This document shows, in pieces, positions 23,276 to 32,293 of a DNA stretch of 64,000 bases. The DNA is taken from positions 1 to 64,000 of the forward strand of contig CAJXMW010000007.1 in NCBI GenBank assembly GCA_913056235.1, written 5' to 3'. The stretch is from an uncultured Fodinibius sp. GTDB taxonomy: Bacteria > Bacteroidota > Rhodothermia > Balneolales > Balneolaceae. Every line of letters begins with the position of its first letter. Position 1 is the first letter of the stretch. Under the pieces are notes generated by a model. It was not told where the DNA came from, searched no databases, and worked only from the letters and a program-made list of their open reading frames with translations. Position numbers and translations under genes: made by a program.

Positions 23276-25894
23276 TTAAGCCTTAGCTTCGGATTTCGAC
23301 TCTTTGGATTCAGAGTCGTCATCGTCCCTTTTGTCTTGTGCTGCCTTAATCTCTTCATCACTAGTCTCAATCTCAGTTGTTTCCTCGGTATCAGACCAGT
23401 CGAACAGGAGTCCGTCGCGCGACTTGTTCATCTTAATTTTGATTGTCGCTCCTTCCTCATGCTCAGATTCAAGCAGCTCTTCCGCCAGTGGCTCTTCCAC
23501 ATATTTCTGGATAGCACGCTTGAGCGGTCGGGCACCATACTTCTGATCGAATCCTTTTTCACTTAAGAAGTCTTTGGCGCCTTTTGTGAGCTCAATTTCG
23601 TATCCAAGATTTCGGATGCGTTCGAAAAGATCATCAGAGAGAAGTTCAATGATTTTGAAGATATCTTCCTTCTCGAGCGCACGGAACGTGATAACATCAT
23701 CGATACGATTCAGGAATTCAGGATTGAATACCTTCTTAAGAGCATCCTGAATGGTTGATTTCATCTTCTCATAATCGAAGCTATTTGGTCCAGAAGAGAA
23801 GCCAATACCTTCGCCAAGATTACGGATATCACGAGCGCCGATGTTCGACGTCATGATGATAATGGTATTGCGGAAATCAACTTTGCGACCAAGACTATCG
23901 GTTAGAATTCCGTCGTCGAGTACTTGCAACAGGATATTGAATACATCAGGGTGCGCTTTCTCGATTTCATCGAGAAGGACTACGCTGTATGGCTTGCGTC
24001 GAACTTTCTCGGTTAACATGCCACCCTCTTCATACCCAACATAGCCGGGAGGCGCACCTACCAATCGAGAGACCGAGAATTTTTCCATGTACTCACTCAT
24101 ATCGATACGAATCAGTGCCTCTTCTTTGTCAAAGAGATACTGAGCCAGCACTTTGGCCATCTCAGTTTTACCGACGCCGGTAGGTCCAAGAAAGATGAAC
24201 GAACCAATTGGTCGCGTGGGATCTTTGAGCCCAGCTCGCGTACGCTTGATTGCCTTGGTAAGCTTTACAATAGCCTCATTTTGGCCAATAACCTGCTTAG
24301 AAAGTTCCTCTTTCATCTTGACCAGCTTCTTGCTCTCGCTCTGGCTGATCTTGCTGACAGGAACACCGCTCATCATGCCAACGACCTGTGCAACATCATC
24401 TTCTTCGACATCATAAACAATTTCTTCAGCTTCTTTTTCCCATTCTTTCTGGGCTTGTTCAAGCTCTTCGGTCAAGCGTTTTTCTTTATCACGCAGACGG
24501 GCAGCTTCTTCGAAACGCTGCTTCTTGACCATGCCGTTTTTCTCTTTGCTGGTATTTTCGATTTCTTCTTCCAGATCAATGATATGCTGCGGCACGTGAA
24601 TATTTGACAAGTGTACGCGAGCACCGGCTTCGTCAAGTGCATCAATTGCTTTGTCAGGCAAGAAATGGTCCGTAACATAGCGATCTGTTAACTTTACACA
24701 GGCTTCAATAGCTTCTTCTGAATAGCTTACGCTGTGATGTTCCTCGTACTTTTCTTTAATCTGCGTAAGAATTTCAGTGGTTTCTTCCGGTGTGGTCGGG
24801 TCAACCATAATTTTCTGGAATCGTCGTTCCAGAGCACCATCTTTTTCAATATGTTGTCGATATTCATTGAGCGTAGTGGCACCAATTGCCTGAACTTCGC
24901 CGCGGGCAAGAGCAGGTTTCAGCATGTTGGATGCATCCAACGAACCGCTGGCACCGCCAGCACCTACGATAGTGTGGAGTTCGTCAATAAACAGAATGAC
25001 ATTCTTGGTTTTCTCCAGTTCACCCATTACGGCCTTCATGCGCTCCTCGAACTGACCGCGGTATTTCGTTCCGGCCACGAGGGCAGCAAGGTCAAGAGCG
25101 ATGACACGTTTGTCATAGAGTACGCGTGAGACTTTGCGTTCAACAATACGTGTGGCCAACCCTTCGGCAATAGCCGTTTTACCAACACCAGGCTCACCAA
25201 TGAGCACCGGGTTGTTTTTCTTACGTCGGCTCAACACCTGGGCAACGCGTTCAATCTCTTTTTCTCGACCGATAATAGGATCGAGCTTTCCATCTTCGGC
25301 CAGTTCCGTCAAGTCGCGACCAAAATTATCGAGTACAGGCGTTTTTGATTTTTCCATTTTCTTTTCTCTAGAGCTTCCAGACGATTTAGAACCACCTTTG
25401 GATGATGAGAGACTTGCGGACACAGAGCGTGAGTCCTGGCTGTCATCATCCGAAGATTTTCCTGAAATAATTAGATCTAATTCTTCACGAACCGCATCAT
25501 ATGATACATTGAATTGTTGTAGGATTTGAGCGGCGATATTTTCATCATCTCGAAGCAGCGACAATAACAGATGTTCAGTTCCAATAGTGTCACTTTTGTA
25601 AAGCTTGGCTTCGAGGTAAGTAATGCGTAGTACCTTTTCTGCTTGTTTGGTAAGTGGAATATTGCCCACTTTTACGGATCCGCCAGTACCGCGTACCGTA
25701 TCTTCAACTGTTTTTTTCAGTTTGAAGAGATCACAATTTAAATTTTTGAGAATCTTAACTGCTACTCCTTCTCCAAGGCGAACAATGCCGAGGATCAGGT
25801 GTTCAGTGCCGATATAGTCATGTCCCAGTCGCAGTGCTTCCTCACGGCTGAATTGAATGACATCACGAACTTTGCTAGAGAAATTGCCCTCCAT
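23276..25894 (-). CDS. clpC: ATP-dependent Clp protease ATP-binding subunit ClpC
   Basis: 872 residues. Two Clp-N repeats (about 5-145), a serine-rich linker (150-180), first AAA+ module with Walker A GEPGVGKT at 233-240, a UVR motif region (about 430-460, '[15 protein letters not shown]') that identifies ClpC rather than ClpA/B, a second AAA+ module with Walker A GPTGVGKT at about 573-580 and arginine-rich sensor regions, and an acidic C-terminal tail (about 840-872). ClpC unfolds substrates for ClpP in the cytoplasm. The acidic, low-complexity tail is longer than in Bacillus ClpC. No ClpP gene is in the window. Confidence 0.95.
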   Translation of the reverse strand: MEGNFSSKVRDVIQFSREEALRLGHDYIGTEHLILGIVRLGEGVAVKILKNLNCDLFKLKKTVEDTVRGTGGSVKVGNIPLTKQAEKVLRITYLEAKLYKSDTIGTEHLLLSLLRDDENIAAQILQQFNVSYDAVREELDLIISGKSSDDDSQDSRSVSASLSSSKGGSKSSGSSREKKMEKSKTPVLDNFGRDLTELAEDGKLDPIIGREKEIERVAQVLSRRKKNNPVLIGEPGVGKTAIAEGLATRIVERKVSRVLYDKRVIALDLAALVAGTKYRGQFEERMKAVMGELEKTKNVILFIDELHTIVGAGGASGSLDASNMLKPALARGEVQAIGATTLNEYRQHIEKDGALERRFQKIMVDPTTPEETTEILTQIKEKYEEHHSVSYSEEAIEACVKLTDRYVTDHFLPDKAIDALDEAGARVHLSNIHVPQHIIDLEEEIENTSKEKNGMVKKQRFEEAARLRDKEKRLTEELEQAQKEWEKEAEEIVYDVEEDDVAQVVGMMSGVPVSKISQSESKKLVKMKEELSKQVIGQNEAIVKLTKAIKRTRAGLKDPTRPIGSFIFLGPTGVGKTEMAKVLAQYLFDKEEALIRIDMSEYMEKFSVSRLVGAPPGYVGYEEGGMLTEKVRRKPYSVVLLDEIEKAHPDVFNILLQVLDDGILTDSLGRKVDFRNTIIIMTSNIGARDIRNLGEGIGFSSGPNSFDYEKMKSTIQDALKKVFNPEFLNRIDDVITFRALEKEDIFKIIELLSDDLFERIRNLGYEIELTKGAKDFLSEKGFDQKYGARPLKRAIQKYVEEPLAEELLESEHEEGATIKIKMNKSRDGLLFDWSDTEETTEIETSDEEIKAAQDKRDDDDSESKESKSEAKA

Positions 25895-26238
25895 AAAAAT
25901 CGAACCTTCAAGTGGTTTTTGAGTTAATTGTCATTCGTAAAACGAGTGACTAGAATATTTAGTTCATATTCTTTAACGAAAGTAGTACTGGGATCTTGCA
26001 AAAGCAAACAAAAACAGATTCTACCTGTTTCTAAAAAAATTAAGCACTTCTAAACCCGATAATCAATAATTTACTTTTTATAGCCTCATGCTACCCATAA
26101 TTGTAGCTATAAAAGTTATCACTTCTTATCTACAGAAGCTAAAATTCTTACAGGTGATTAATCATCTGAGATCATAAAAATAGATATGAATCTACAGTTT
26201 TATTGGACCTTAAAATTACAAAGTTGGGAGGTTGATTT
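25895..26238. other. Intergenic region upstream of clpC and downstream of gpmI
   Basis: 344 bases between two minus-strand genes. The upstream side should carry the clpC promoter: TACTTTCG (complement of 25977-25984) lies 20 bases downstream of TTG (complement of 26005-26007), one mismatch from the Bacteroidota consensus. The gpmI side shows no strong terminator. Nothing else was seen. Confidence 0.35.
25977..26007 (-). promoter_or_regulatory. Candidate clpC promoter
   Basis: TTG-N20-TACTTTCG on the minus strand, matching TTG-N20-TAnnTTTG except the final TTTG reads TTCG. Distance to the clpC start is about 80 bases. Weak but consistent with four exact promoters of the same spacing elsewhere in the window. 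Confidence 0.35.
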
Positions 26239-27777
26239 CTACTCTTCAGCAGAATTAAAAAGTGGAGACCCCGTCATTTCTTCCGGTTGACGGATTCTCA
26301 TCATTTTGAGTAGTGTTGGCGCTACATCAGCCAGAATACCATCGTTCATTTCTTGGGCATCAGGTTCATTCAGAATTAATGCAGGTACCAAGGCTGTTGT
26401 ATGTGCCGTGTGTGGGCTGCCGTCTTCTTTAATCATGCAGTCGGCATTACCGTGGTCGGCAATGATCAACATTTTATAGCCGTGCTCAGTAGCAAGTGGC
26501 ACAAGTCTTTCAAGCTGTTGGTCAATGGTTTCCACTGCTTCAATAGCGGCTTGCATGTCGCCGGTGTGGCCCACCATGTCGGGGTTCGCATAGTTAAGGA
26601 TGCAAAGATCATTATTTTCTGTCATCAGTTGATCGCACAAGGCATCAGTCACTTCGGGGGCACTCATCTCTGGCTGCATGTCGTACGTAGCTACTTTCGG
26701 GCTTGGGATAAGGATACGTTCCTCACCTTTGAACGGAGTTTCTTCGCCTCCGTTGAAGAAGTAAGTCACATGGGGATACTTCTCCGTTTCAGCAATGCGT
26801 AGCTGTTTCAAGCTATGTTTGCTGATCACTTCGCCCAGCGTATTTTCCAAATCAAGCGGGGGATAGGCTACTTCTACTTGTTCAAAGGTATCATCGTACG
26901 AAGTAAAGGTAGTGTAATGCAGATTTAGATCTTGCTCCACCTCAAACTCATCGAAGTCCTCCTCGGTCAGCGCACGGGTAATCTGTCGGGCTCGGTCGCC
27001 GCGAATATTATAGAAGATTACGACATCCTCTTTTTGGATACGAGACTCAGGCGAAGTGTCAATAAGTTTAGGTTTGACAAATTCGTCTGTTATATCCTCG
27101 TCATAAGAAGCTTGGAGCGCTTTCTCGGGATCGTCAAATTGTTCCCCTTCGCCGTGTACAAGCAGATCATAAGCCAGTTTGGTACGCGGCCATCGATTGT
27201 CTCGGTCCATGGCGTAGTAGCGTCCGACTATGGAAGCGATTTTACCGGTCCCAATCTTGTCGGCTTGTCGTTTAAACTCCGTAACATAATCTACGCCGCC
27301 ATGGGGAGAGGTATCACGCCCATCCGTAAAAGCATGCACAAAGGTATCCTCAATACCAACCTTTTTAGCAAACTTAAGCAGGGCAAAGAGGTGATTATTG
27401 TGGCTATGAACACCGCCATCTGAAAATAGTCCCATGATATGGATACGGCCTTTCTGCTTGGCCTTTTCGAATGCGGCATTTAATATGTCGTTCTCGAAAA
27501 AGCTGCCATCCTCAATAGCTTTGTTGACGCGTGTGAGCTCTTGGGGAACAATACGACCGGCTCCAATATTCAGATGACCCACTTCAGAATTGCCGAATTG
27601 ACCATCCGGCAGGCCAACGTCGCTGCCGCTGGCCGAAAGTTTGGAATGGGGAAATCGTTCGAAAAGTGAATCGATAAACGGCTTTTCCGCCTTGTCAATG
27701 GCGCTAACATCGGGATTCTCGGCTAACCCGAAGCCGTCCAGGATAATAAGAAGTGCTTTCGAATGTGGGCTAGCCAA
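26239..27777 (-). CDS. gpmI: 2,3-bisphosphoglycerate-independent phosphoglycerate mutase
   Basis: 512 residues, usual length. The enzyme interconverts 3- and 2-phosphoglycerate in glycolysis. Visible metal-site residues are Asp14 in 'ILDGFG' and the phosphoserine nucleophile Ser64 in 'GNSEVGH'; later 'DGRDTSPHGG' and 'ADHGNAD' complete the alkaline-phosphatase-type site. The start is TTG at 27777: no ATG exists upstream before an in-frame stop, and the family N-terminus begins here. It starts 16 bases after the rpsT stop codon, so both are in one minus-strand transcript. Confidence 0.93.
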   Translation of the reverse strand: MASPHSKALLIILDGFGLAENPDVSAIDKAEKPFIDSLFERFPHSKLSASGSDVGLPDGQFGNSEVGHLNIGAGRIVPQELTRVNKAIEDGSFFENDILNAAFEKAKQKGRIHIMGLFSDGGVHSHNNHLFALLKFAKKVGIEDTFVHAFTDGRDTSPHGGVDYVTEFKRQADKIGTGKIASIVGRYYAMDRDNRWPRTKLAYDLLVHGEGEQFDDPEKALQASYDEDITDEFVKPKLIDTSPESRIQKEDVVIFYNIRGDRARQITRALTEEDFDEFEVEQDLNLHYTTFTSYDDTFEQVEVAYPPLDLENTLGEVISKHSLKQLRIAETEKYPHVTYFFNGGEETPFKGEERILIPSPKVATYDMQPEMSAPEVTDALCDQLMTENNDLCILNYANPDMVGHTGDMQAAIEAVETIDQQLERLVPLATEHGYKMLIIADHGNADCMIKEDGSPHTAHTTALVPALILNEPDAQEMNDGILADVAPTLLKMMRIRQPEEMTGSPLFNSAEE

Positions 27778-27793
27778 GACTACTCAGGTTTGT

Positions 27794-28045
27794 TTAAAGG
27801 CTGTTTACGTGATCTGCAATTTTGGACTTTTTGCGTGCTGCAAAGTTCTTATGAACAAGTCCTTTGGCAGCCATCTTATCAAGATATGAGCTCGCTTCTT
27901 TAAAAGCTGCTTCTGCTTCTTCCTTTTCCGTCGTATCCAGAGCCTTTTTAACAAGGGTCTTCATTTTGGAACGCTGCGATTGATTTCGCTGACGACGTTT
28001 TTCATTCTGACGTACACGCTTAACTGCTGATTTATGTTGAGGCAT
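27794..28045 (-). CDS. rpsT: 30S ribosomal protein S20 (bS20)
   Basis: 83 residues, highly basic helical protein with the family start 'PQHKSAVKRVRQNEKRRQRN' and 'KGLVHKNFAARKKS' near the C-terminus. It binds 16S rRNA early in small-subunit assembly. It is the first gene of the rpsT-gpmI transcript, with a well-matched promoter 68 bases upstream. Confidence 0.95.
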   Translation of the reverse strand: MPQHKSAVKRVRQNEKRRQRNQSQRSKMKTLVKKALDTTEKEEAEAAFKEASSYLDKMAAKGLVHKNFAARKKSKIADHVNSL

Positions 28046-28112
28046 GGATTCTAAAGTTTCTTATCAGTTCTTCAAATTAATTTGTATTTTCTTCGCCATC
28101 TCAGAAAGCCCC

Positions 28113-28143
28113 CAAAGTTAAAATTTCTGAAAGTGTTAAACAA
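28113..28143 (-). promoter_or_regulatory. rpsT promoter (Bacteroidota type)
   Basis: On the minus strand TTG (complement of 28141-28143), a 20-base spacer, then TAACTTTG (complement of 28113-28120): an exact match to TTG-N20-TAnnTTTG. It lies 68 bases upstream of the S20 start codon. Confidence 0.7.
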
Positions 28144-28194
28144 GAAATCATTGAAAAATTAGTAAAAGAAAGCTAAGTTAGGAGACTTTCGTTT

Positions 28195-28851
28195 ATGATT
28201 ATAGTGATTGACGGGCCTGCCGGCTCTGGTAAAAGTACGACAGCACGAGCCGTGGCCAATAAGCTACATATTGAGTATATCGATTCCGGGGCGCTCTATC
28301 GAACAGCAACACTTTTATATATAGAAGCGGATCGGGATCGGGACACGTTCTTTCGTTTGATGGAACAAAAAGATATTTCGTTCCGATATGAAAATCAGAA
28401 ATTTTGTGTTTTTATCGATGGACAATCAGTAACTGATGATATTCGAACACCGCAAGTTGCTGAGTATGTGAGCGAAGTGGCTGCCATGCCGCGCGTTCGG
28501 GCTTTTGTAAACAATCTGATGCGTAAAGTGGTGATCGATGGTGTTTATATTGCCGAGGGCCGTGATTTGGGCACTGCAGTCTTTCCGGATGCTGAGCTAA
28601 AGTTTTTTATGTCAGCTAATTTAGAAGAACGCGCACGACGTCGTTTTAATGAGCGCAAGGCGGATAACCCGAAACTGACGTTCCAGAAAGTGAAAGAAAA
28701 TATTGCCCAACGTGATCAGCAGGATTCTAAGCGCGAAGCCGATCCGTTGAAAAAAGCGGATGACGCAATTGAAATTGATACAACGAACTTGACTTTCGAA
28801 CAACAGGTAAATCAAATTTGTTTGGAAGTGAAACAACGATTGACAAACTAA
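28195..28851 (+). CDS. cmk: Cytidylate kinase
   Basis: 218 residues. The P-loop is at the N-terminus in 'DGPAGSGKST' (5-14); 'SGALYRT' and 'GRDLGTAVFPDA' are CMP-binding and lid-proximal motifs of the Cmk family. It phosphorylates CMP/dCMP for nucleotide recycling. It precedes rpsA on the same strand, a gene order conserved in many bacteria, and an AGGAG lies upstream of the ATG. Divergent from rpsT. Confidence 0.95.
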   Translation: MIIVIDGPAGSGKSTTARAVANKLHIEYIDSGALYRTATLLYIEADRDRDTFFRLMEQKDISFRYENQKFCVFIDGQSVTDDIRTPQVAEYVSEVAAMPRVRAFVNNLMRKVVIDGVYIAEGRDLGTAVFPDAELKFFMSANLEERARRRFNERKADNPKLTFQKVKENIAQRDQQDSKREADPLKKADDAIEIDTTNLTFEQQVNQICLEVKQRLTN

Positions 28852-28881
28852 GTACAAACTAAAACTATAATTTTAACTCTA

Positions 28882-28905
28882 TCCCACCCCGAAATTTCGG
28901 AGTGC
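28882..28905 (+). promoter_or_regulatory. Palindrome/hairpin in the rpsA leader
   Basis: The 12-base perfect palindrome CCGAAATTTCGG (28889-28900) extends to CAC (28885-28887) and GTG (28902-28904) with one mismatch pair, in the 76-base gap between cmk and rpsA. As RNA it can fold into a hairpin ending 22 bases before the S1 start codon. No protein or ligand is known; S1 autoregulation is possible. Confidence 0.35.
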
Positions 28906-28927
28906 GGTAATTTTAACTAAACTCATA

Positions 28928-30919
28928 ATGACCGAAGAACTAAAACAAGAACAAACTGAAAACGAAAATACAGAAGAGCAGGCGACAGCTACCGAAGAGG
29001 TGTCTGAAGAATCTGCTATTGAGGCTACCTCAGAAGAAGAGGTTCGCGTAGAACCGGAACAAGAAGAGGTGGCGACATTCACCGGCGATGTAGAAGGTGA
29101 TGAAACATATACATACGATCAGTTGCAGGCGGCATCGGAAGATTATACCGATGAAGAATTCCATGAACTTGAAGGAATGTATGAAGACACGCTCAACGAG
29201 ATTGAAGAAAAAGAGATTGTTACCGGGCGTGTTGTCTCTGTTGACCAAGACTATGTAGTTGTTGACATTGGATTTAAATCTGAGGGAATGGTTCAAACGA
29301 ACGAATTTCCTGATGAAGTAGTCGAAAATCTGCAGCCAGGAGATGAAGTTGATGTATTTCTGGATCAGGTAGAAGACCAAGAAGGGCAGCTGATTCTATC
29401 TCGTCGTAAGGCTGATATTCTGCATGCGTGGGAGACTATTGAACGAGCAGCAGAAACGGGAGAAATTGTTGAAGGCACGATTAATCGCCGGATTAAAGGT
29501 GGTATGGTCGCAGATATTATGGGCATTGACGCCTTCCTTCCTGGATCACAGATAGATGTACGACCTGTTCGAGACTTTGATGCCTATGTAGGCAAAACCA
29601 TGGAGTTCCAGGTAGTCAAGCTGAATATGTCTGCCGAGAATGTTGTGGTCTCACACCGTGCTCTTATTGAATCTGATCTTGAAGAGCAGCGTGAAGAGAT
29701 CCTTTCTACGATCGAAGAAGGGCAGGTGCTCGAAGGTATCGTCAAAAACATTACCGACTTCGGAGTCTTTATCGACCTTGGTGGTGTGGACGGCCTGCTG
29801 CACATTACAGACCTCTCTTGGGGACGCGTCGATCATCCATCCGAAATTGTTTCACTGGATCAACGTCTCAACGTTGCCGTTATCGACTTTGACGAGGAAA
29901 CAAAACGCGTTTCGCTTGGTCTCAAGCAGCTGCAACCGCATCCCTGGAACGAAATCGACCTCAAGTATCCTGAAAATATCAAGGTACAGGGTCGGGTTGT
30001 TTCTATCGCTGATTACGGTGCCTTTATTGAGCTTGAAAAAGGCGTTGAAGGACTTATCCACATTAGTGAGATGTCGTGGACGCAACACATCAAGCATCCG
30101 TCGCAGCTTGTTAGCAAAGACGATATTATCGACTGCGTAGTGCTGAATGTGAACGAGCCCGAGAAGAAAATATCACTTGGTGTCAAGCAGCTCGAGAAAG
30201 ATCCCTGGGAAGACATCGACGAGCGTTACCCAGTTGGCTCCAAGCACAAGGGCACTGTTCGCAACCTTACGAACTTCGGTGTATTTGTTGAACTCGAACC
30301 CGGCATTGACGGACTCATTCATATCTCCGACTTGAGCTGGACCGAGAAGATCAACCATCCGAACGAGGTTATCGACAAAGACCAAGAAATCGAAGTAGTT
30401 ATTCTGGCGATCGACTTTGAGAACCGCCGAATTACACTTGGTCACAAGCAGATTGAAGAGAATCCCTGGGAGCAGTTTGCTGAAGAGTATAGTGGAACAA
30501 ACAAGGTCGAAGGTGAAGTCATCAAGACTACCGAGAAAGGCGTGTTTGTGAAGCTTCCTTATGAACTCGAAGGCTTTATCCCTGCCAGTAAAACAGAAGC
30601 TGATGGCGAACCATCAGAAAACTTTGCTGAGGGCGACAGCGTTGAAGCGTATGTGATTGAGCTGGATGAAACCAACAAGAACATTACACTCAGTCAGCGT
30701 GAGCAAGACGTTAAGAAAGCTGAATCAACAGCGAAGAAGAGTCGTGAAAAGAATGAACCCGCACCCGAAACAGGTACACCTACATTGGGTGAAATGTCGG
30801 GTCTTGCTGACCTCAAGAAAGAGATGGCTGACAAAGAAAAAGCAGCCCGAAATCTTCAGAAGAAAGCTGAAGAAGTTGAGGAAGAAGAAAACGACGAAGA
30901 TGCTGACGAGGAAGAGTAA
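28928..30919 (+). CDS. rpsA: 30S ribosomal protein S1 (bS1)
   Basis: 663 residues. An acidic Glu-rich N-terminal part (1-90) is followed by six S1 (OB-fold) repeats, e.g. 'GRVVSVDQDYVVVDIGFKSEG' (first), 'GIVKNITDFGVFIDLGGVDGLLHITDLSW' (third) and 'GTVRNLTNFGVFVELEPGIDGLIHISDLSW' (fifth), and a charged C-terminal tail. S1 binds mRNA on the 30S subunit and supports initiation on leaders without strong Shine-Dalgarno sites, which fits the sparse SD sites in this window. The long acidic N-terminal extension is characteristic of Bacteroidota-type S1. Followed by a strong terminator. Confidence 0.95.
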   Translation: MTEELKQEQTENENTEEQATATEEVSEESAIEATSEEEVRVEPEQEEVATFTGDVEGDETYTYDQLQAASEDYTDEEFHELEGMYEDTLNEIEEKEIVTGRVVSVDQDYVVVDIGFKSEGMVQTNEFPDEVVENLQPGDEVDVFLDQVEDQEGQLILSRRKADILHAWETIERAAETGEIVEGTINRRIKGGMVADIMGIDAFLPGSQIDVRPVRDFDAYVGKTMEFQVVKLNMSAENVVVSHRALIESDLEEQREEILSTIEEGQVLEGIVKNITDFGVFIDLGGVDGLLHITDLSWGRVDHPSEIVSLDQRLNVAVIDFDEETKRVSLGLKQLQPHPWNEIDLKYPENIKVQGRVVSIADYGAFIELEKGVEGLIHISEMSWTQHIKHPSQLVSKDDIIDCVVLNVNEPEKKISLGVKQLEKDPWEDIDERYPVGSKHKGTVRNLTNFGVFVELEPGIDGLIHISDLSWTEKINHPNEVIDKDQEIEVVILAIDFENRRITLGHKQIEENPWEQFAEEYSGTNKVEGEVIKTTEKGVFVKLPYELEGFIPASKTEADGEPSENFAEGDSVEAYVIELDETNKNITLSQREQDVKKAESTAKKSREKNEPAPETGTPTLGEMSGLADLKKEMADKEKAARNLQKKAEEVEEEENDEDADEEE

Positions 30920-30943
30920 GTAATTGCTCTCAAACTCTGATTT

Positions 30944-30976
30944 AAAAGCCTGGAGGTTTTGCCTCCGGGCTTTTTT
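30944..30976 (+). terminator. Terminator after rpsA
   Basis: Stem AAAAGCCTGGAGG / CCTCCGGGCTTTT (one T-G pair) around a TTTTG loop, with T6 following. It ends the cmk-rpsA unit; the convergent lipoprotein gene stops at 30975, inside the structure. Confidence 0.85.
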
Positions 30977-31796
30977 AATTTGTACTTAGTTGAAGCGTGA
31001 ATCCAAAATTTAGTACTGCCCTTTCTAAAGTAATCGAGTAACCCGGAGCAATACGAGCTTGAATGAACGAGTGATCGTTAAGCGGAATTAAGCCATTTAG
31101 TCTTGGTCCAATCGTATGGGTATAAAAAATGCGGTCCGCGGTAATCCAATCTATGATAGGCCCAATGACCAAGCCCGCTTCATTACTGGTGATTTCAAAG
31201 CCCCGTCTTTCGGCTCGGTAGTAGCCGCCCATTGCAAGTCCGAGCTGTTTTTCGGTATGCAACAGTTTCTTTTGCACAATGAGTTCTCCATCGGCAATCC
31301 CAAAGGTAGCGGTCGAATAAAAATTGTTACCGAGATCAACTGTGATATCTGTACTCAACACTGGGAAACCGACATTCATCGACCAGTAGGCATCCGGTTT
31401 TTCGATAATGGGGACCGGTACAGCTATTGAAAAGTAATATGGATTGCGTATTGATAAATCATCTTTGGTGAGATGGGGAAACTGCTCAAATTGATGATCT
31501 ATATAAGAGCTAAACTTTCGTTTCGCATAAGCTAGCTCACCCGACGGAGGTCGAAATGTTACCTTGAGATAATACAGTAAAAAGGAAGGTTTGAATATTG
31601 AAGAATGATCCTGTGGAAGAGTTGAGAAATGCTGTTCGTAAAATAGTTGTCGGGGATCCTGTTTCTGTTTTTGACGAAAGACAAGCTGCTCGCTTGCAGG
31701 GGATGTGAGAGCACATCCACTTGTTAACCAGGTTACTACTAAAACAACGACAATATCACTCTTGACGGAACAGAATTTTTCGCAAATAATATTCAT
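30975..31796 (-). CDS. Lipoprotein, possible outer-membrane beta-rich protein, unknown function
   Basis: 273 residues. The N-terminus has a basic/hydrophilic start, a hydrophobic core (about 14-24) and a lipobox ending at Cys28 (LTSGC), so it is probably lipidated and exported. The mature part is rich in alternating polar/hydrophobic strands with aromatic residues ('YYFSIAVPVPIIEKPDAYWSMNVGFPVL', 'GYSITLERAVLNFGFTLQLSTN' at the end), suggesting a beta-barrel or beta-sandwich, but no family is recognised. A perfect 21-bp palindrome lies 25-45 bases upstream of the ATG. Confidence 0.65.
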   Translation of the reverse strand: MNIICEKFCSVKSDIVVVLVVTWLTSGCALTSPASEQLVFRQKQKQDPRQLFYEQHFSTLPQDHSSIFKPSFLLYYLKVTFRPPSGELAYAKRKFSSYIDHQFEQFPHLTKDDLSIRNPYYFSIAVPVPIIEKPDAYWSMNVGFPVLSTDITVDLGNNFYSTATFGIADGELIVQKKLLHTEKQLGLAMGGYYRAERRGFEITSNEAGLVIGPIIDWITADRIFYTHTIGPRLNGLIPLNDHSFIQARIAPGYSITLERAVLNFGFTLQLSTN

Positions 31797-31820
31797 GAAT
31801 TTGCATCTAAAGCATCATGT

Positions 31821-31841
31821 GATAATAACTATGTTATTATC
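31821..31841 (-). promoter_or_regulatory. Perfect inverted repeat, likely operator of the lipoprotein gene
   Basis: Nine-base arms GATAATAAC and GTTATTATC around TAT form an exact palindrome 25 bases upstream of the lipoprotein start codon (31796). The symmetry and position fit a dimeric repressor or activator site; the regulator is unknown. Confidence 0.55.
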
Positions 31842-31853
31842 TTGAAATTAACT

Positions 31854-31882
31854 AAGGCCCAAGGTAATTACCCTTGAGCCTT
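31854..31882. terminator. Imperfect hairpin, probable terminator
   Basis: AAGGC (31854-31858) / GCCTT (31878-31882) with one mismatch, then CAAGG/CCTTG around a 7-base loop. T-rich sequence follows on both strands, best on plus. It separates the small gene at 31911 from the lipoprotein gene, both on the minus strand. Confidence 0.5.
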
Positions 31883-31910
31883 TCTTTGTAACTATCGAAT
31901 GTCAGAGAAT

Positions 31911-32165
31911 CTATTCTTCCTCTTTGTAAAAGAAGACAATGTTTTTGTCGGGATGCTTGCTACTCTTTATTTCATCACCCGTGTCGCGATTGTGTCCATA
32001 AACCACATTGCGCATTGAATTCAGTTCAGTTTTATCCTCAAAAGATACCTGAATCGCTTTTCCACCGGGTTTGAGTTTCTTGACGGCGTCAATTAACGGT
32101 TTATACTTTGATGAACTCTTTTTTGAAATCTTTATATCTGTTCGGTCAACAAAATTGATGTCCAT
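31911..32165 (-). CDS. Small protein of unknown function
   Basis: 84 residues, no signal peptide or membrane segment, lysine-rich ('IKISKKSSSKYKPLIDAVKKLKPGG') and ending acidic (EEE). The mixed beta-alpha pattern suggests a compact folded domain. A hairpin terminator follows. The family is not recognised. Confidence 0.6.
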   Translation of the reverse strand: MDINFVDRTDIKISKKSSSKYKPLIDAVKKLKPGGKAIQVSFEDKTELNSMRNVVYGHNRDTGDEIKSSKHPDKNIVFFYKEEE

Positions 32166-32240
32166 GAGATATATATTGATTAATGAAGTTACTTCTAAAT
32201 AATAAAGCCCCGTCTAAAGTATCAAATTAATGATCTTCAG

Positions 32241-32287
32241 TAATTGGTGAATTTATAAATCAGGTAAATCGATAAATCACCTAATTA
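32241..32287. repeat. TGATTA-type repeat as compact hairpin
   Basis: TAATTGGTGAATTTAT (32241-32256) and ATAAATCACCTAATTA (32272-32287) are inverted copies (one indel each) around a 15-base loop, directly downstream of the moxR stop codon (minus strand). It uses the same words as the dispersed repeat family and may double as a transcription terminator. Confidence 0.5.
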
Positions 32288-32293
32288 TATGGT

